Shown here piece by piece: positions 1-8,341 of a DNA stretch of 64,000 nucleotides. A program made the translations under genes and the position numbers. This stretch comes from AP-15 sp035252905 (lineage in GTDB: Bacteria > Pseudomonadota > Alphaproteobacteria > ATCC43930 > CGMCC-115725): positions 1 through 64,000 of the forward strand of contig DATFCQ010000051.1 in assembly GCA_035252905.1 (NCBI GenBank). Reading direction: 5' to 3'. The notes under the pieces were generated by a model. The model ran no database searches and was not told the DNA's origin. It was given only the letters and a program-made list of their open reading frames with translations. Numbering within the stretch: position 1 is the first letter of the stretch; every line of letters begins with the position of its first letter.

Positions 1-200
1 CCTTGTCGCCGCGCGAACGCGAGGTGCTCGCCGGTCTCCTCGCCGGCCTGCCGAACAAGGCGATCGCCTACGATCTCGCGATCAGCCCGCGCACGGTCGA
101 GATCCACCGCGCCCGGGTCATGCACAAGATGCAGGCAAAGAGTCTGTCCGAACTGGTCCGTCTCGCGCTTGCCGCAGGCCTCTCGCCGCGTTCGCGGTGA
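1..200 (+). CDS. LuxR/FixJ-type response regulator, C-terminal part (5' end outside window)
   Basis: About 65 codons of an open frame that enters from the left edge and stops at TGA 198-200. The translation is the end of a LuxR-type helix-turn-helix domain: SPREREVLAGL, then NKAIAYDLAISPRTVEIHR (scaffold and recognition helices), then ARVMHKMQAKSLSELVRLAL. This spacing is typical of FixJ/NarL-family response regulators that bind DNA after phosphorylation of an N-terminal receiver domain, which is not in the window. The TTG at position 3 is only a sense codon. Its target cannot be told from the sequence; the next locus is a nitric oxide reductase, which could fit a redox or nitrogen-oxide regulator, but that is inference. 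Confidence 0.9.
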   Translation, partial: LSPREREVLAGLLAGLPNKAIAYDLAISPRTVEIHRARVMHKMQAKSLSELVRLALAAGLSPRSR

Positions 201-209
201 CGCCGCCGA

Positions 210-683
210 TCAAAACAACAGCCCGTGCGCGCTGGCGACGCCGCCGGCAATGGCGACAAGGCTCAGCACCAGCATGACCCAATGGAAGCGCTGAACGAGC
301 AGCACCGTGCGCTCGGGTGCCCGCGCCGCGCGCCGGCGGACCCAGCATTCGAGAAACAGAGGTTCGGCGATAAACAGCAGCAGGGTGAACAGGAGCCAGA
401 CCAGAACCATTGCATCGAGCCACCAATAGGCCGCCGACGCAAAGCCCGCCCATAGGCCGAGCCGATCGACCATGTAGAAGCCGCTCGCCCCGACGAGCAG
501 TGTCGCAATGCGGGCCTGCCGGGCAAAGCGGCGCTCGACCGCCGCAAACAGGGCGAACGGATTGCTGCCGTCCGGGTCGCGCCGGATCGCCGGCAACAGC
601 GCGGTGGTCACCATCGACACGCCGCCGATCCAGAGCACGACGGCGAGCACATGGATCACAAGAGCAATCGCAAAGTCGTTCAT
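210..683 (-). CDS. CopD/DUF2269-like four-helix integral membrane protein
   Basis: 157 residues with four predicted transmembrane segments, near residues 5-27, 58-75, 82-107 and 133-153. The first helix carries VIHVLAVVLWIGG, a His followed by WxGG that recurs in CopD-like and DUF2269-like membrane proteins; a second His lies in RFHWVMLVL in the last helix, so heme or metal ligation between helices is possible. The ATG at 683 is chosen over a GTG at 692 because GAGGTG lies at a suitable distance before it. It is divergent from the nitric oxide reductase and shares the intergenic region with the FNR/FixK-like box, so the two may be co-regulated. Exact function is unknown. Confidence 0.7.
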   Translation of the reverse strand: MNDFAIALVIHVLAVVLWIGGVSMVTTALLPAIRRDPDGSNPFALFAAVERRFARQARIATLLVGASGFYMVDRLGLWAGFASAAYWWLDAMVLVWLLFTLLLFIAEPLFLECWVRRRAARAPERTVLLVQRFHWVMLVLSLVAIAGGVASAHGLLF

Positions 684-763
684 CCTCAGCACCTCGGCCG
701 CACCCGGCCGCTGTCGCCACCGATCCCGGCGACGGACATTGCCGGATCCGCCGCGGTCGCGGC

Positions 764-777
764 TTGATTTGGGTCAA
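764..777 (+). promoter_or_regulatory. FNR/FixK/NnrR-type operator in front of the nitric oxide reductase
   Basis: TTGATTTGGGTCAA matches the TTGAT-N4-(A/G)TCAA dyad recognised by CRP/FNR-family regulators such as FNR, FixK, Dnr and NnrR. Its centre is about 100 bp before the ATG at 870 and about 87 bp before the ATG at 683 of the divergent gene. A class II activator site centred near -41.5 would put the transcription start near position 812, leaving a leader of about 58 bases. The box occupies the first bases of the longest open frame (ATG at 777), which argues against that start. Confidence 0.75.
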
Positions 778-869
778 TGCTTGACCCTCTCCCGCCGCCG
801 ATCTTTCGGCCGATCGATGCGGAAGAGGCTGAGCCCGGCCGCCGCACGTGCCCACGGCAGAGGTCGGTG

Positions 870-3230
870 ATGCTGCAAATATCAGAAAGAACCGTCGCAC
901 TCGAACCGGGGACGGCCGAACGGACCGGCGAGGACCCGGTCGGCAATGTGCTCAAATGGGTTCTGCTCGCAGTCGCGGTCGTCACTTTTGCGGTCCTCGG
1001 CTGGACCACTCTCGTCACGTACCGCGAGGCGCCGCCCCTGCCCGACCGCTTTGTCGCGCCGGACGGCTCGATCCTGATGACGCAAGCCGATATCATTGCC
1101 GGCAAGGCCGGGTTCCAGAAGGCCGATCTGATGGATTACGGCAGCCTCTACGGCATGGGTTCCTATTTCGGCGAGGATTACACCGCCGCCACATTGGTCC
1201 GCCTTGCCGCTCTAACCGAACAGAACATCGCCCGGCTGGAGGACGGCAAGCCGCTGGCGCGACTGACGGCCGAGCGGCGGGATGCGGTCGCGGCGGCTAT
1301 GCGGGCCGAATTGCAGGGCGTCGATCTGAGCCGGCGCAGTGCGACGGTTCCCGCTCCGCTGGCCATGGCGATCGCCGACCGCCGCGGCGAACTCGTCCAT
1401 TTTTTGCTGCATCACGACTTCGCCAGGGGATGGACCCAGGCCTATAGCCTCGACCAGACGAGCGCCCAAGAGACCGCCGATTTCCTGATCTATTCGGCAC
1501 TGACGACGGTGGCGCGGCGCCCCGGCACCAACGTGTCGTGGACGCAGAACTGGCCCTATGAGCCGCTCGTCGGCAACACCCCGACTACCAGCACCTTCTC
1601 CTGGACCTGGATCAGCTTCTGCTTCACCTTTTTCGCCTTCGGTGCGGTCCTGTTCGTGTACGAGCGCTATCTGAACGGTCCCGACCAGGCGCCGATGGAT
1701 CCGGTTCTGGCGCGGTTTCGCGCCCTGACCCCAAGCCAGCGCCGGGTCGGCAAGTACTTCCTGGTCGTCGCTGCGGTATTGCTGTTGCAGATCCTCGCCG
1801 GCTCGATCATGGCGCATTATTATTCCGAGCGGACGAGCTTTTACGGCCTCCCGGTCGACCGCTTTCTGCCGTTCAATTTTCTGCGCGACGTGCACATCCA
1901 GGCGCCGATCGTGTGGATCGGCCTGTCCTGGATTGGCGCGGCGCTGTTTCTCGCTCCGGCGATCAGCGGGCGCGAGGCGAAAGGCCAGGGCTTTCTGGTC
2001 GACGTGCTGTTCTGGGTGACGCTGCTGATCGTCGCCGGAGCGCTCGCCGGCAATTACCTCGGCATCATGGGCACTATCCGGCACGGCTGGTTCTGGTTCG
2101 GCAACCAGGGCCTCTCCTACATCCAGCTCGGCCGGGCCTGGCAGATCGGGTTTTTTGGCGGCTTGGCCATCTGGAGCGCGCTCGTCTTCCGCGCCTTGTG
2201 GCCGACCCGCGCCGCTCTATGGGATGCGACCCGCCGGTTCTGGACCGGGCGAATCCGTCTCGAACATCTGATCTGGGCGTCAACGGTCAACATCGCATTG
2301 CTCTACGCCTGCGGCATGATCCCGCTGACCGGGATCGAGAAATCCTTCACGATCAGCGATTTCTGGCGCTGGTGGGTGGTGCATCTGTGGGTCGAGCAGT
2401 CCTTCGAGTTCTTCGCCGCGGCGATCAGCGCCTATCTGTTGATGGCGGTCGGGCTGGTGTCGCGCCGGCTCGCTGAGCGCTCGGTCTATCTCGAACTGAT
2501 CCTGATCTTTCTGGGCGGCGTGCTCGGCACCGGCCACCATCTCTACTGGGCCGGCGCGCCCGGCCTGTGGGTTCCGCTCGACACGATGTTCTCGTTCATC
2601 GAGGTTCTGCCTCTGGTATTGCTGGTCATCGAGGCGATCCAGCAGCGCCGGCTGATCAAGTCCGCCGGCGAATTCAAATACGGCCTCGCCTACACCTACA
2701 TCACCGGCTCCGCGTTCTGGAATTTCGTCGGGGCCGGCGTATTCGGCGGCGGCACATTGAACGCCCCGCTTGTCAACTACTACGAGCACGGGACGTTCCT
2801 GACCTTGAACCACGCCCATACCGCGCTGTTCGGCGCGTTTGGCCTACTTGGGCTCGGCCTCGTTTATTTCTGCCTGCGCTACGTCGCGGGCGAGCAGCAT
2901 CCTTTTGGCGAGAGGCTCGGCCTCGCCGCCTTCTGGCTCTACAACGTCGGACTCGTATTGTGGATCGCATTCAATTTCTTCCCGATCGGCTGGCCGCAAC
3001 TGGCCGCGGTCTACGAGCACGGGTTCGCCTATGCGCGCAGCAGCGCGTTCTACGATACGACCACCTTCTGGCAGTGGATGCGCTTTCCCGGCGATGTCGT
3101 ATTCGCGTTGGGGGCGCTGCTGATGGCGTGGGATTTCGTGGCGAAGCTGCGCCCGCTGCTCCCGGCTTTTGCCGAGCGGTTGATCGGCGGAAGCCGGGCG
3201 ATGTCGCGGACTGTGCGGGGAGCGCCATGA
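870..3230 (+). CDS. norZ: quinol-dependent nitric oxide reductase (qNOR), NorZ/NorB type
   Basis: Reduces 2 NO to N2O with electrons from quinol, in the inner membrane. The 786-residue length fits qNOR, in which an N-terminal extension replaces the NorC cytochrome. A first transmembrane helix (about residues 27-47) is followed by a periplasmic domain with DYGSLYGMGSYFGEDYTA, a typical qNOR motif. The heme-copper-oxidase-like core then follows with His in VVHLWVEQ (about 504), HHLYWAG (about 555) and NHAHTALFG (about 649), which are the FeB and heme ligands, plus conserved glutamates in LWVEQSFEFF and FIEVLPL. Start 870 is chosen because AGAGG at 859-863 is well spaced and the upstream frame runs into the FNR-type box. 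The stop overlaps the ATG of the nnrS-like stub (ATGA). Confidence 0.93.
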   Translation: MLQISERTVALEPGTAERTGEDPVGNVLKWVLLAVAVVTFAVLGWTTLVTYREAPPLPDRFVAPDGSILMTQADIIAGKAGFQKADLMDYGSLYGMGSYFGEDYTAATLVRLAALTEQNIARLEDGKPLARLTAERRDAVAAAMRAELQGVDLSRRSATVPAPLAMAIADRRGELVHFLLHHDFARGWTQAYSLDQTSAQETADFLIYSALTTVARRPGTNVSWTQNWPYEPLVGNTPTTSTFSWTWISFCFTFFAFGAVLFVYERYLNGPDQAPMDPVLARFRALTPSQRRVGKYFLVVAAVLLLQILAGSIMAHYYSERTSFYGLPVDRFLPFNFLRDVHIQAPIVWIGLSWIGAALFLAPAISGREAKGQGFLVDVLFWVTLLIVAGALAGNYLGIMGTIRHGWFWFGNQGLSYIQLGRAWQIGFFGGLAIWSALVFRALWPTRAALWDATRRFWTGRIRLEHLIWASTVNIALLYACGMIPLTGIEKSFTISDFWRWWVVHLWVEQSFEFFAAAISAYLLMAVGLVSRRLAERSVYLELILIFLGGVLGTGHHLYWAGAPGLWVPLDTMFSFIEVLPLVLLVIEAIQQRRLIKSAGEFKYGLAYTYITGSAFWNFVGAGVFGGGTLNAPLVNYYEHGTFLTLNHAHTALFGAFGLLGLGLVYFCLRYVAGEQHPFGERLGLAAFWLYNVGLVLWIAFNFFPIGWPQLAAVYEHGFAYARSSAFYDTTTFWQWMRFPGDVVFALGALLMAWDFVAKLRPLLPAFAERLIGGSRAMSRTVRGAP

Positions 3231-3330
3231 GCATCGCCCCTTGCGAAGCGAGCGCACCGGCCCGCATCGGCCTTTCTGACCCGGGGCTTCCGCCTGCTCT
3301 TTCTCGCTGCCGGTGTGGGCAGCGGCAAAG
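3227..3330 (+). pseudogene. frameshifted, truncated nnrS-like remnant
   Basis: An ATG at 3227 overlaps the stop of the nitric oxide reductase in an ATGA arrangement, as expected for a translationally coupled second gene. The first frame gives MSIAPCEASAPARIG; from about 3270 the frame shifted by one base gives AFLTRGFRLLFLAAG. That second stretch resembles the N-terminal GFRPFFLxAA segment of NnrS, a heme-copper membrane protein commonly next to NO reductase genes. Nothing of the remaining NnrS length (about 390 residues) is present before the acyl-CoA dehydrogenase. I read it as a degraded stub; the match rests on only about 15 residues. Confidence 0.45.
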
Positions 3331-3437
3331 AGGCGTCATCCGTCCCCCGACGCGGGGCGGTGCGCGAAGCGGCCGAGGTTAGGAACCGGCCCGGTCTTCC
3401 TCTATAATGGGGCAGCCCGGAACAGAGGAGTTGGGCG

Positions 3438-4643
3438 ATGGACCTGCGTTTCACCGCAGCCGAGCTGGCGCTTCGTGACGAGATCAGAGCCTTCATCCGG
3501 GACCGTCTGCCGGACGACATCCGCGAGCGGATGCGGCTCGGCTACGCACCGCGCAAGGAGGACACGGTCCGGTGGCAGCGCATTCTCAACGAGCGCGGCT
3601 GGGCGGCCTTCAACTGGCCCAGGGATTACGGCGGACCCGGCTGGACGCCGGTCGAGCGCATGATCTTTCTCGAAGAGAACCAATTGGCGCCGGCCCCGGA
3701 GGTCTCGTCGTTCAACATCACGATGATCGGCCCGGTGCTGATCCAATTCGGCACCGAGGAGCAAAAGCGTCGCTTTCTGCCGCGCGCCGCCAACATCGAC
3801 GACTGGTGGTGCCAGGGTTTCTCCGAGCCGGGTGCGGGGTCCGACCTCGCCGCGCTGAAGACCGCGGCCAAGCGGGAGGGCGATCACTACGTCGTCAACG
3901 GCCAGAAGATCTGGACCTCGACGGCGCATCACGCCGATTGGTGCTTTTGCCTGGTGCGCACCGATCCCGCGGCGAAAAAGCGGCAGGAGGGCATCTCCTT
4001 TCTGCTGATCGACATGAAGACGCCGGGCATCACGGTCCGACCGATCGTCTCGATCGACGGCAGCCATCACCTGAACGAAGTTTTCTTCGATGACGTCCGG
4101 GTGCCGGTCGCGATGCGCGTCGGCGAGGAGAACCGCGGCTGGGATGTCGCCAAATACCTGCTCGGTCACGAACGCACCGGCATCGCGCGGCTCGGCAAGT
4201 CGAAAGAGCGGGTTACATTCGCCCGGGAGAAAGCGCGCGAGGTGCGCGCCAACGGCAGACCGTTGATCGAAGACCCGGCCTTCCGCTTGCGTGTCGCGCA
4301 ACTGGAGGTCGACATCAAGGCGCTTGAGATCACCCAGTTCCGCGTCGTCTCCGATTACGCAAAGAAAGAGGCAGGCAAGCCCGATCCGCTGTCCTCGGCG
4401 CTGAAGATCAAGGGGACGGAACTCTTGCAGGCGACCACCGAGCTGGCGATGGATGTCGGCGGGCCGCTGGCGATGCCCGATTGGGCGCAGGAGTTGGAGG
4501 CGCTCAGCAACGAGCCGGAACTCGGCCCCGCCTGGGCGAGCGAAGCGACCAAGAGCTATCTGTTTCTGCGCGCCGCCTCGATTTACGGCGGAACCAACGA
4601 AATCCAGAAGAACATCTTGACCAAGGCGGTGCTGGGGCTCTGA
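3438..4643 (+). CDS. acyl-CoA dehydrogenase, large-subunit type
   Basis: Oxidises an acyl-CoA to the enoyl-CoA with FAD; cytoplasmic. 401 residues with the three-part fold: an N-terminal helical domain; a middle beta domain with WCQGFSEPGAGSDLAALKT (about 128-146) and GQKIWTSTAHHADW (FAD and substrate contacts); and a C-terminal helical domain ending in IYGGTNEIQKNI. The residue just before GT is Gly where medium-chain enzymes have catalytic Glu, so the base must lie elsewhere, as in other FadE-like dehydrogenases. AGAGG precedes the ATG. It is coupled to the next gene by a TGATG overlap; the pair resembles two-subunit dehydrogenases such as PimC/PimD or ChsE types. Confidence 0.92.
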   Translation: MDLRFTAAELALRDEIRAFIRDRLPDDIRERMRLGYAPRKEDTVRWQRILNERGWAAFNWPRDYGGPGWTPVERMIFLEENQLAPAPEVSSFNITMIGPVLIQFGTEEQKRRFLPRAANIDDWWCQGFSEPGAGSDLAALKTAAKREGDHYVVNGQKIWTSTAHHADWCFCLVRTDPAAKKRQEGISFLLIDMKTPGITVRPIVSIDGSHHLNEVFFDDVRVPVAMRVGEENRGWDVAKYLLGHERTGIARLGKSKERVTFAREKAREVRANGRPLIEDPAFRLRVAQLEVDIKALEITQFRVVSDYAKKEAGKPDPLSSALKIKGTELLQATTELAMDVGGPLAMPDWAQELEALSNEPELGPAWASEATKSYLFLRAASIYGGTNEIQKNILTKAVLGL

Positions 4644-5779
4644 TGAATTTCGATCTAAGCGACGAGCAGCGCCTGCTGCGCGATGCCGTCGACCGGCTGC
4701 TCGCCGACCATTACGGCTTTGCCCAGCGGCGCTCCTACCTCGCCGAGCCGGAAGGCTGGAGCAAATCCTTATGGTCGCGCTATGCCGAACAGGGCCTCCT
4801 CGGCCTGCCCTTTGCCGAGGAATATGGCGGCTTTGGCGGCGGCGCCATCGAGACCATGCTGGTCATGGAGGCGTTCGGCCGCGTCCTGGCCCTCGAACCC
4901 TATCTGGCGACCGTCGTATTGAGCGGCACCGCGCTCAGCCTGGCAGGCAGCGAAGCGCAGAAATCCGCGATCCTGCCGCCGGTGGCCGAAGGCCGGATGA
5001 CCTTGGCCTTCGCCCACGGCGAGCGCCAGGCGCGCTATGATCTGACCGACGTGTTGACGACGGCGAGACCCACCGCCGGCGGCTGGGTCCTCGACGGAGC
5101 CAAGAGCGTCGTGGCGCATGGCGGCGGCGCCGATCGGCTGATCGTCAGCGCGCGCATCGCGGGCGAGCGCGACGACCCCGACGGCATCGGCCTGTTTCTG
5201 GTCGATGCGGAGGCGAACGGCCTCGCCCGCCGCTCCTACCCGATGCGCGACGGCACGCAGGCGGCGGAGATCGCGCTCCACGCGGTCGAGGTCGCCCGCG
5301 ACGATCTGCTGGGCGAGCCCGGCGCGGCGTTGCCGATCATCGAGCGGGTGGTCGAGGCGGGCATCGCGGCGAGTTCGGCGGAGGCGATCGGGGCGATGGA
5401 GGCGATGCACGCGATGACCCTCGAATACTTGAAGACGCGCCAGCAGTTCGGCAAGCCGATCGGCCAGAACCAAGCCTTGCAGCACCGCGCGGCGGAGATG
5501 TTGATCGCCCTGGAAGAGGGCCGCAGCATGGCGATGCTCGCGGCGATGATGGTCGAGGAGCCCGACCCGGCGGAGCGGGCCCGCAACATCGCCATGGCCA
5601 AGATCGGCGTCGGCCAGGCGAGCCGCTTTGTCGCGCAGAATGCGATCCAATTGCACGGCGGCATCGGCATGACCGAGGAATACGCGGTGGGCCATTACTT
5701 CCGGCGCGTCATGGTGATCGAGCACATGTTCGGCGACCCCACCTACCATCTGTCGCGCCTTGCCGAACAGGTACAATAG
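4643..5779 (+). CDS. acyl-CoA dehydrogenase, small-subunit type
   Basis: 378 residues, starting at the ATG that overlaps the previous stop (TGATG). MNFDLSDEQRLLRDAVDRLL is a typical N-terminal helix, LPFAEEYGGFGGG a typical loop, and the C-terminal domain has TRQQFGKPIGQNQALQHR and LHGGIGMTEEYAVGHYFRR, which line the FAD adenine and the dimer interface. The FAD-binding middle domain is degenerate compared with its partner: the usual SEPxAGSD is replaced by HGERQARYDLTD. Weakening of one active site is typical of heterotetrameric acyl-CoA dehydrogenases in which the subunits share sites. The substrate is not evident; PimD-like pairs act on dicarboxyl-CoA or branched substrates. Confidence 0.9.
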   Translation: MNFDLSDEQRLLRDAVDRLLADHYGFAQRRSYLAEPEGWSKSLWSRYAEQGLLGLPFAEEYGGFGGGAIETMLVMEAFGRVLALEPYLATVVLSGTALSLAGSEAQKSAILPPVAEGRMTLAFAHGERQARYDLTDVLTTARPTAGGWVLDGAKSVVAHGGGADRLIVSARIAGERDDPDGIGLFLVDAEANGLARRSYPMRDGTQAAEIALHAVEVARDDLLGEPGAALPIIERVVEAGIAASSAEAIGAMEAMHAMTLEYLKTRQQFGKPIGQNQALQHRAAEMLIALEEGRSMAMLAAMMVEEPDPAERARNIAMAKIGVGQASRFVAQNAIQLHGGIGMTEEYAVGHYFRRVMVIEHMFGDPTYHLSRLAEQVQ

Positions 5780-5801
5780 ACTTCTGAACAGGAGAGGAAA
5801 A

Positions 5802-6191
5802 ATGAGTGTCGAGCTCAACCACACGATCATCCGGGTCAAGGACAAATGGGCTTCGGCCAAGTTCCTCGCCGCGATCCTGGACCTGGAAGCGGGACCGGAA
5901 TGGGGTCACTTCGTGCCGGTTCGCACCGGCAACGGGGTCACGCTCGACTTTTCCGATTCTGCGGATTTCAGTCCCCAGCACTACGCCTTTCTGGTCAGCG
6001 AAGCGGAATTTGACGCCGCGCTCGCGCGCATTCGCGCCCAGGGCGTCCGGCATTATGCGACCCCGCGCCGCGAGCGGCCCGGCGAAATCAATCACCGCTA
6101 CGGCGGCCGCGGAGTCTATTTCGACGACCCGAACGGTCACCTGCTCGAACTGATCACCCAGCCCTACGGTCCGACCCCCGAGGGCGGCTAG
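5802..6191 (+). CDS. VOC-family (glyoxalase/dioxygenase-fold) protein
   Basis: 129 residues, starting at MSVELNHTIIRVKD with AACAGGAGAGG just upstream. A single vicinal-oxygen-chelate domain runs from LNHTIIRV at the start (first metal His) to VYFDDPNGHLLELITQ at the end (FDDPNGHxxE motif with the second His and the Glu). It follows the acyl-CoA dehydrogenase pair by 22 bases on the same strand and is probably cotranscribed. VOC proteins include glyoxalases, extradiol dioxygenases, epimerases and binding proteins; the reaction cannot be assigned. Confidence 0.85.
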   Translation: MSVELNHTIIRVKDKWASAKFLAAILDLEAGPEWGHFVPVRTGNGVTLDFSDSADFSPQHYAFLVSEAEFDAALARIRAQGVRHYATPRRERPGEINHRYGGRGVYFDDPNGHLLELITQPYGPTPEGG

Positions 6192-6194
6192 GCA

Positions 6195-6282
6195 GCGGAA
6201 TGCGCTGCGCTTTTCCGCCCTACAACGACAACGTCCTCCACAAGCATGGAGCGTAGGGCGGAATAGCGGAGCGTATTCCGCC
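6195..6282. repeat. REP pair (BIME-like), copy 1
   Basis: Two imperfect hairpins face each other: the left ends TTCCGCCCTAC and the right begins GTAGGGCGGAATAGCGGAGC, ending ATTCCGCC. GTAG before a GC-rich palindrome is the hallmark of REP sequences. It lies between two convergent genes. An oriented tail follows (CTTCGCAGCACG, then AAGCAGGCTCTGAG) that recurs in copies 2, 3 and partly 4. Confidence 0.8.
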
Positions 6283-6323
6283 AACTTCGCAGCACGACGA
6301 CTTAAGCAGGCTCTGAGCGCGCA

Positions 6324-8117
6324 TTATCCGGACAGCACCGGCAATTCGACAAACGAAGGCGTCTCCTCGGCGTGGTGGATCGTGTTGGTCGCGACCCGGA
6401 TATCGGCGTCGGTGTCGTCTGCCAATATCTTGTGGCCGCTGTTCGTATTGCGGGCGCGGTGCGGGAAGTTGCTGCTGGTGACGTCGATCTCGATCCGGCT
6501 GCCGGCGCGCAAGGTGTGGCAGATGTCGCCGAGCGCGACGGTCAGCGGATAGGTCCGGCCGGGCACAAGCGGCCGCGCCTCGCGCGGCGAATCCCGGTAT
6601 AGCGCGCGCATGACGCCGTCCATCAGCAGCATCGCGGTTCCGTCCGGGTGGCGCTCGACCAGTTTGGCGACGAAATCCGTATCGGGGCAGTCGGAGGCGA
6701 CGGAAAGATGGACATGCACCGGGCCGGCGATCGTCAGGTCGCGGGGCAAAGGCTCGCCGCTGTAGACGAGACCATAATCCGGTAACGCCCGCACCGGGCG
6801 CTGGTCGCGCGGCCCGGAATCGATCAGCATGTTGCGCCCGCCAAGGCTCGGGACCGGACGGCGCGGATCATATCGGTAACGCCGCGCCGCGCCGCCCGGC
6901 CCGACTGCAAGGCTGCCGTCGCCGCACAGGTAGAGGCGGCGCGGTGCGACCCCGGGAGGCGGCCAGGTTGCGGCGTGCACCCAGTCGTCGGCGACATAGA
7001 GGGTGCGATCCGAGGCCCAGGCGCGCGGCGAGTAGAATACCGCCGGCTCGTCGACAATGGCGGCGGGCACGTCCTGCAGCCAATGGCCGAACCATTCGAA
7101 ATAGGGGTCGCGCGGCCAGAAATTGTCGGCATAAACGAAATAGTGCTCGTTTGGGCCGATCCACAGTTTCTGATGGCCGACGCGCCCCTGGATATCCTGG
7201 AACGCCGCGACGACGCTGGTCTGGAAAATGTCGAACCAGGTCGTGACGTGAAAGCCGGGGATCGCGATCGTCTTCCGGAAATTATGCGCGGCGCGGAACG
7301 CGTCGGCCTCGGGATGGGTGATGATCTCGTCGAGAAAGGGCTGCCCGATCGCAAAGTCCGGGTATCCCGAGAGCGGCAGCCGCATCCAGTCGGGCGAGCC
7401 GATAAAGGGCGGATCGGCCTCCCGCGCCCGGTCGAGCCTTGTGTAGCGCGCCGCTGCCGCGGCGGCCGCCCGCTCCAATTCCGCCGGGCCGATCCCGAAC
7501 CGCTGCATGACCGCCGCGCGATGCGAAGCCGACAGGCCGGGGATGTTGCGGGCAACCCACAGCCATAGCCGTTCCATCTCGATCGACTGGCCCTCATAGA
7601 CGACATCGTCGTAGATGCTCGACCCGCCCGCCTGGGCAAAGAAGGCGCAGAGGCTCGGGTGACGGGTCGAGGCGGCGGCCAGGGCAGTCGTGGCGCCGGC
7701 GGAGGAGCCGGAGACGCCGACGCGATGGTTGGTCCAGGGCTGCGCCGCAATCCATTCCAATGTGTCCCATCCGTCCGCGGCGTCATCGGCATAGACGCGG
7801 TCCTCGCCCTCGGAAGCGTGGCGGCCGCGGGTATCCTGATAGACCGCGGCATAGCCGTGCGCGACGATGGCGCGCCAGCCGCGCAGGATCGAGCCGCGCA
7901 TCGGCTCCTCGGCGCTCGGCAGCCAGGCCCGCGTGCAGTCGGTCTTGTCGCGCGCGTCGGCGGCGGCGATGCCGTAGGGCGTGCGCTGCAGGATGACCGG
8001 CCAGCGCGGCCCGCCCGCCTGCGGCAGGAATACGAAGGTATTGAGACGCACCCCGTCGTGCATCGCCACCATCGCCTGAAAGCAGTGTCCGCCGTCGAGA
8101 GCAAATTCAGTGGGCAT
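6324..8117 (-). CDS. CocE/NonD-family hydrolase (X-Pro dipeptidyl-peptidase-like)
   Basis: An alpha/beta hydrolase of 597 residues. The N-terminal S15 domain has LQRTPYG, the oxyanion-region YQDTRGRHASEGE and the nucleophile elbow GVSGSSAGATTALAAA (Ser near 142). The C-terminal jelly-roll domain characteristic of CocE/NonD has GPVHVHLSVASDCPDTDFVA and ends with RAGSRIEIDVTSSNFPHRARN. Members hydrolyse esters such as cocaine, acylated amino acids or glutaryl compounds. No signal peptide is seen, so it is likely cytoplasmic. ATG 8117 is preferred to TTG 8123 because GGGGGAG sits seven bases before the ATG. It is convergent with the VOC gene across REP copy 1. Confidence 0.9.
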   Translation of the reverse strand: MPTEFALDGGHCFQAMVAMHDGVRLNTFVFLPQAGGPRWPVILQRTPYGIAAADARDKTDCTRAWLPSAEEPMRGSILRGWRAIVAHGYAAVYQDTRGRHASEGEDRVYADDAADGWDTLEWIAAQPWTNHRVGVSGSSAGATTALAAASTRHPSLCAFFAQAGGSSIYDDVVYEGQSIEMERLWLWVARNIPGLSASHRAAVMQRFGIGPAELERAAAAAAARYTRLDRAREADPPFIGSPDWMRLPLSGYPDFAIGQPFLDEIITHPEADAFRAAHNFRKTIAIPGFHVTTWFDIFQTSVVAAFQDIQGRVGHQKLWIGPNEHYFVYADNFWPRDPYFEWFGHWLQDVPAAIVDEPAVFYSPRAWASDRTLYVADDWVHAATWPPPGVAPRRLYLCGDGSLAVGPGGAARRYRYDPRRPVPSLGGRNMLIDSGPRDQRPVRALPDYGLVYSGEPLPRDLTIAGPVHVHLSVASDCPDTDFVAKLVERHPDGTAMLLMDGVMRALYRDSPREARPLVPGRTYPLTVALGDICHTLRAGSRIEIDVTSSNFPHRARNTNSGHKILADDTDADIRVATNTIHHAEETPSFVELPVLSG

Positions 8118-8341
8118 GGTCAATCTCCCCCTGCACGGGCGGCGTGAAGATATTCCAGAATGCTCGTATTACCACGGCCGGTATTTTACCAGTGAGGCGG
8201 TGAGACAGTGAGGAAGAGTTTTCGCGCGGCCCCTTCGACAAGCTCAGGAGGTGCACAACATCTTCTTCTTATTGCCTCACCGTCTCATTGTGACATTATC
8301 GTTTGCCGCATGTGGAAGGCATCAACCCCCGCTTGCTCCGC

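Noticed and set aside
777..869. N-terminal extension of the NO reductase from ATG 777
   Set aside because: The extension is Pro/Arg-rich, its first base lies in the FNR-type box, and ATG 870 has a good ribosome site and gives the normal protein length.
8118..8123. TTG start for the CocE-like hydrolase
   Set aside because: ATG 8117 two codons later has well-spaced GGGGGAG.
8200..8288. Distant inverted repeat GTGAGACAGTGAGG / CCTCACCGTCTCAT
   Set aside because: The arms are over 60 bases apart and imperfect; no evidence for a terminator or element boundary.
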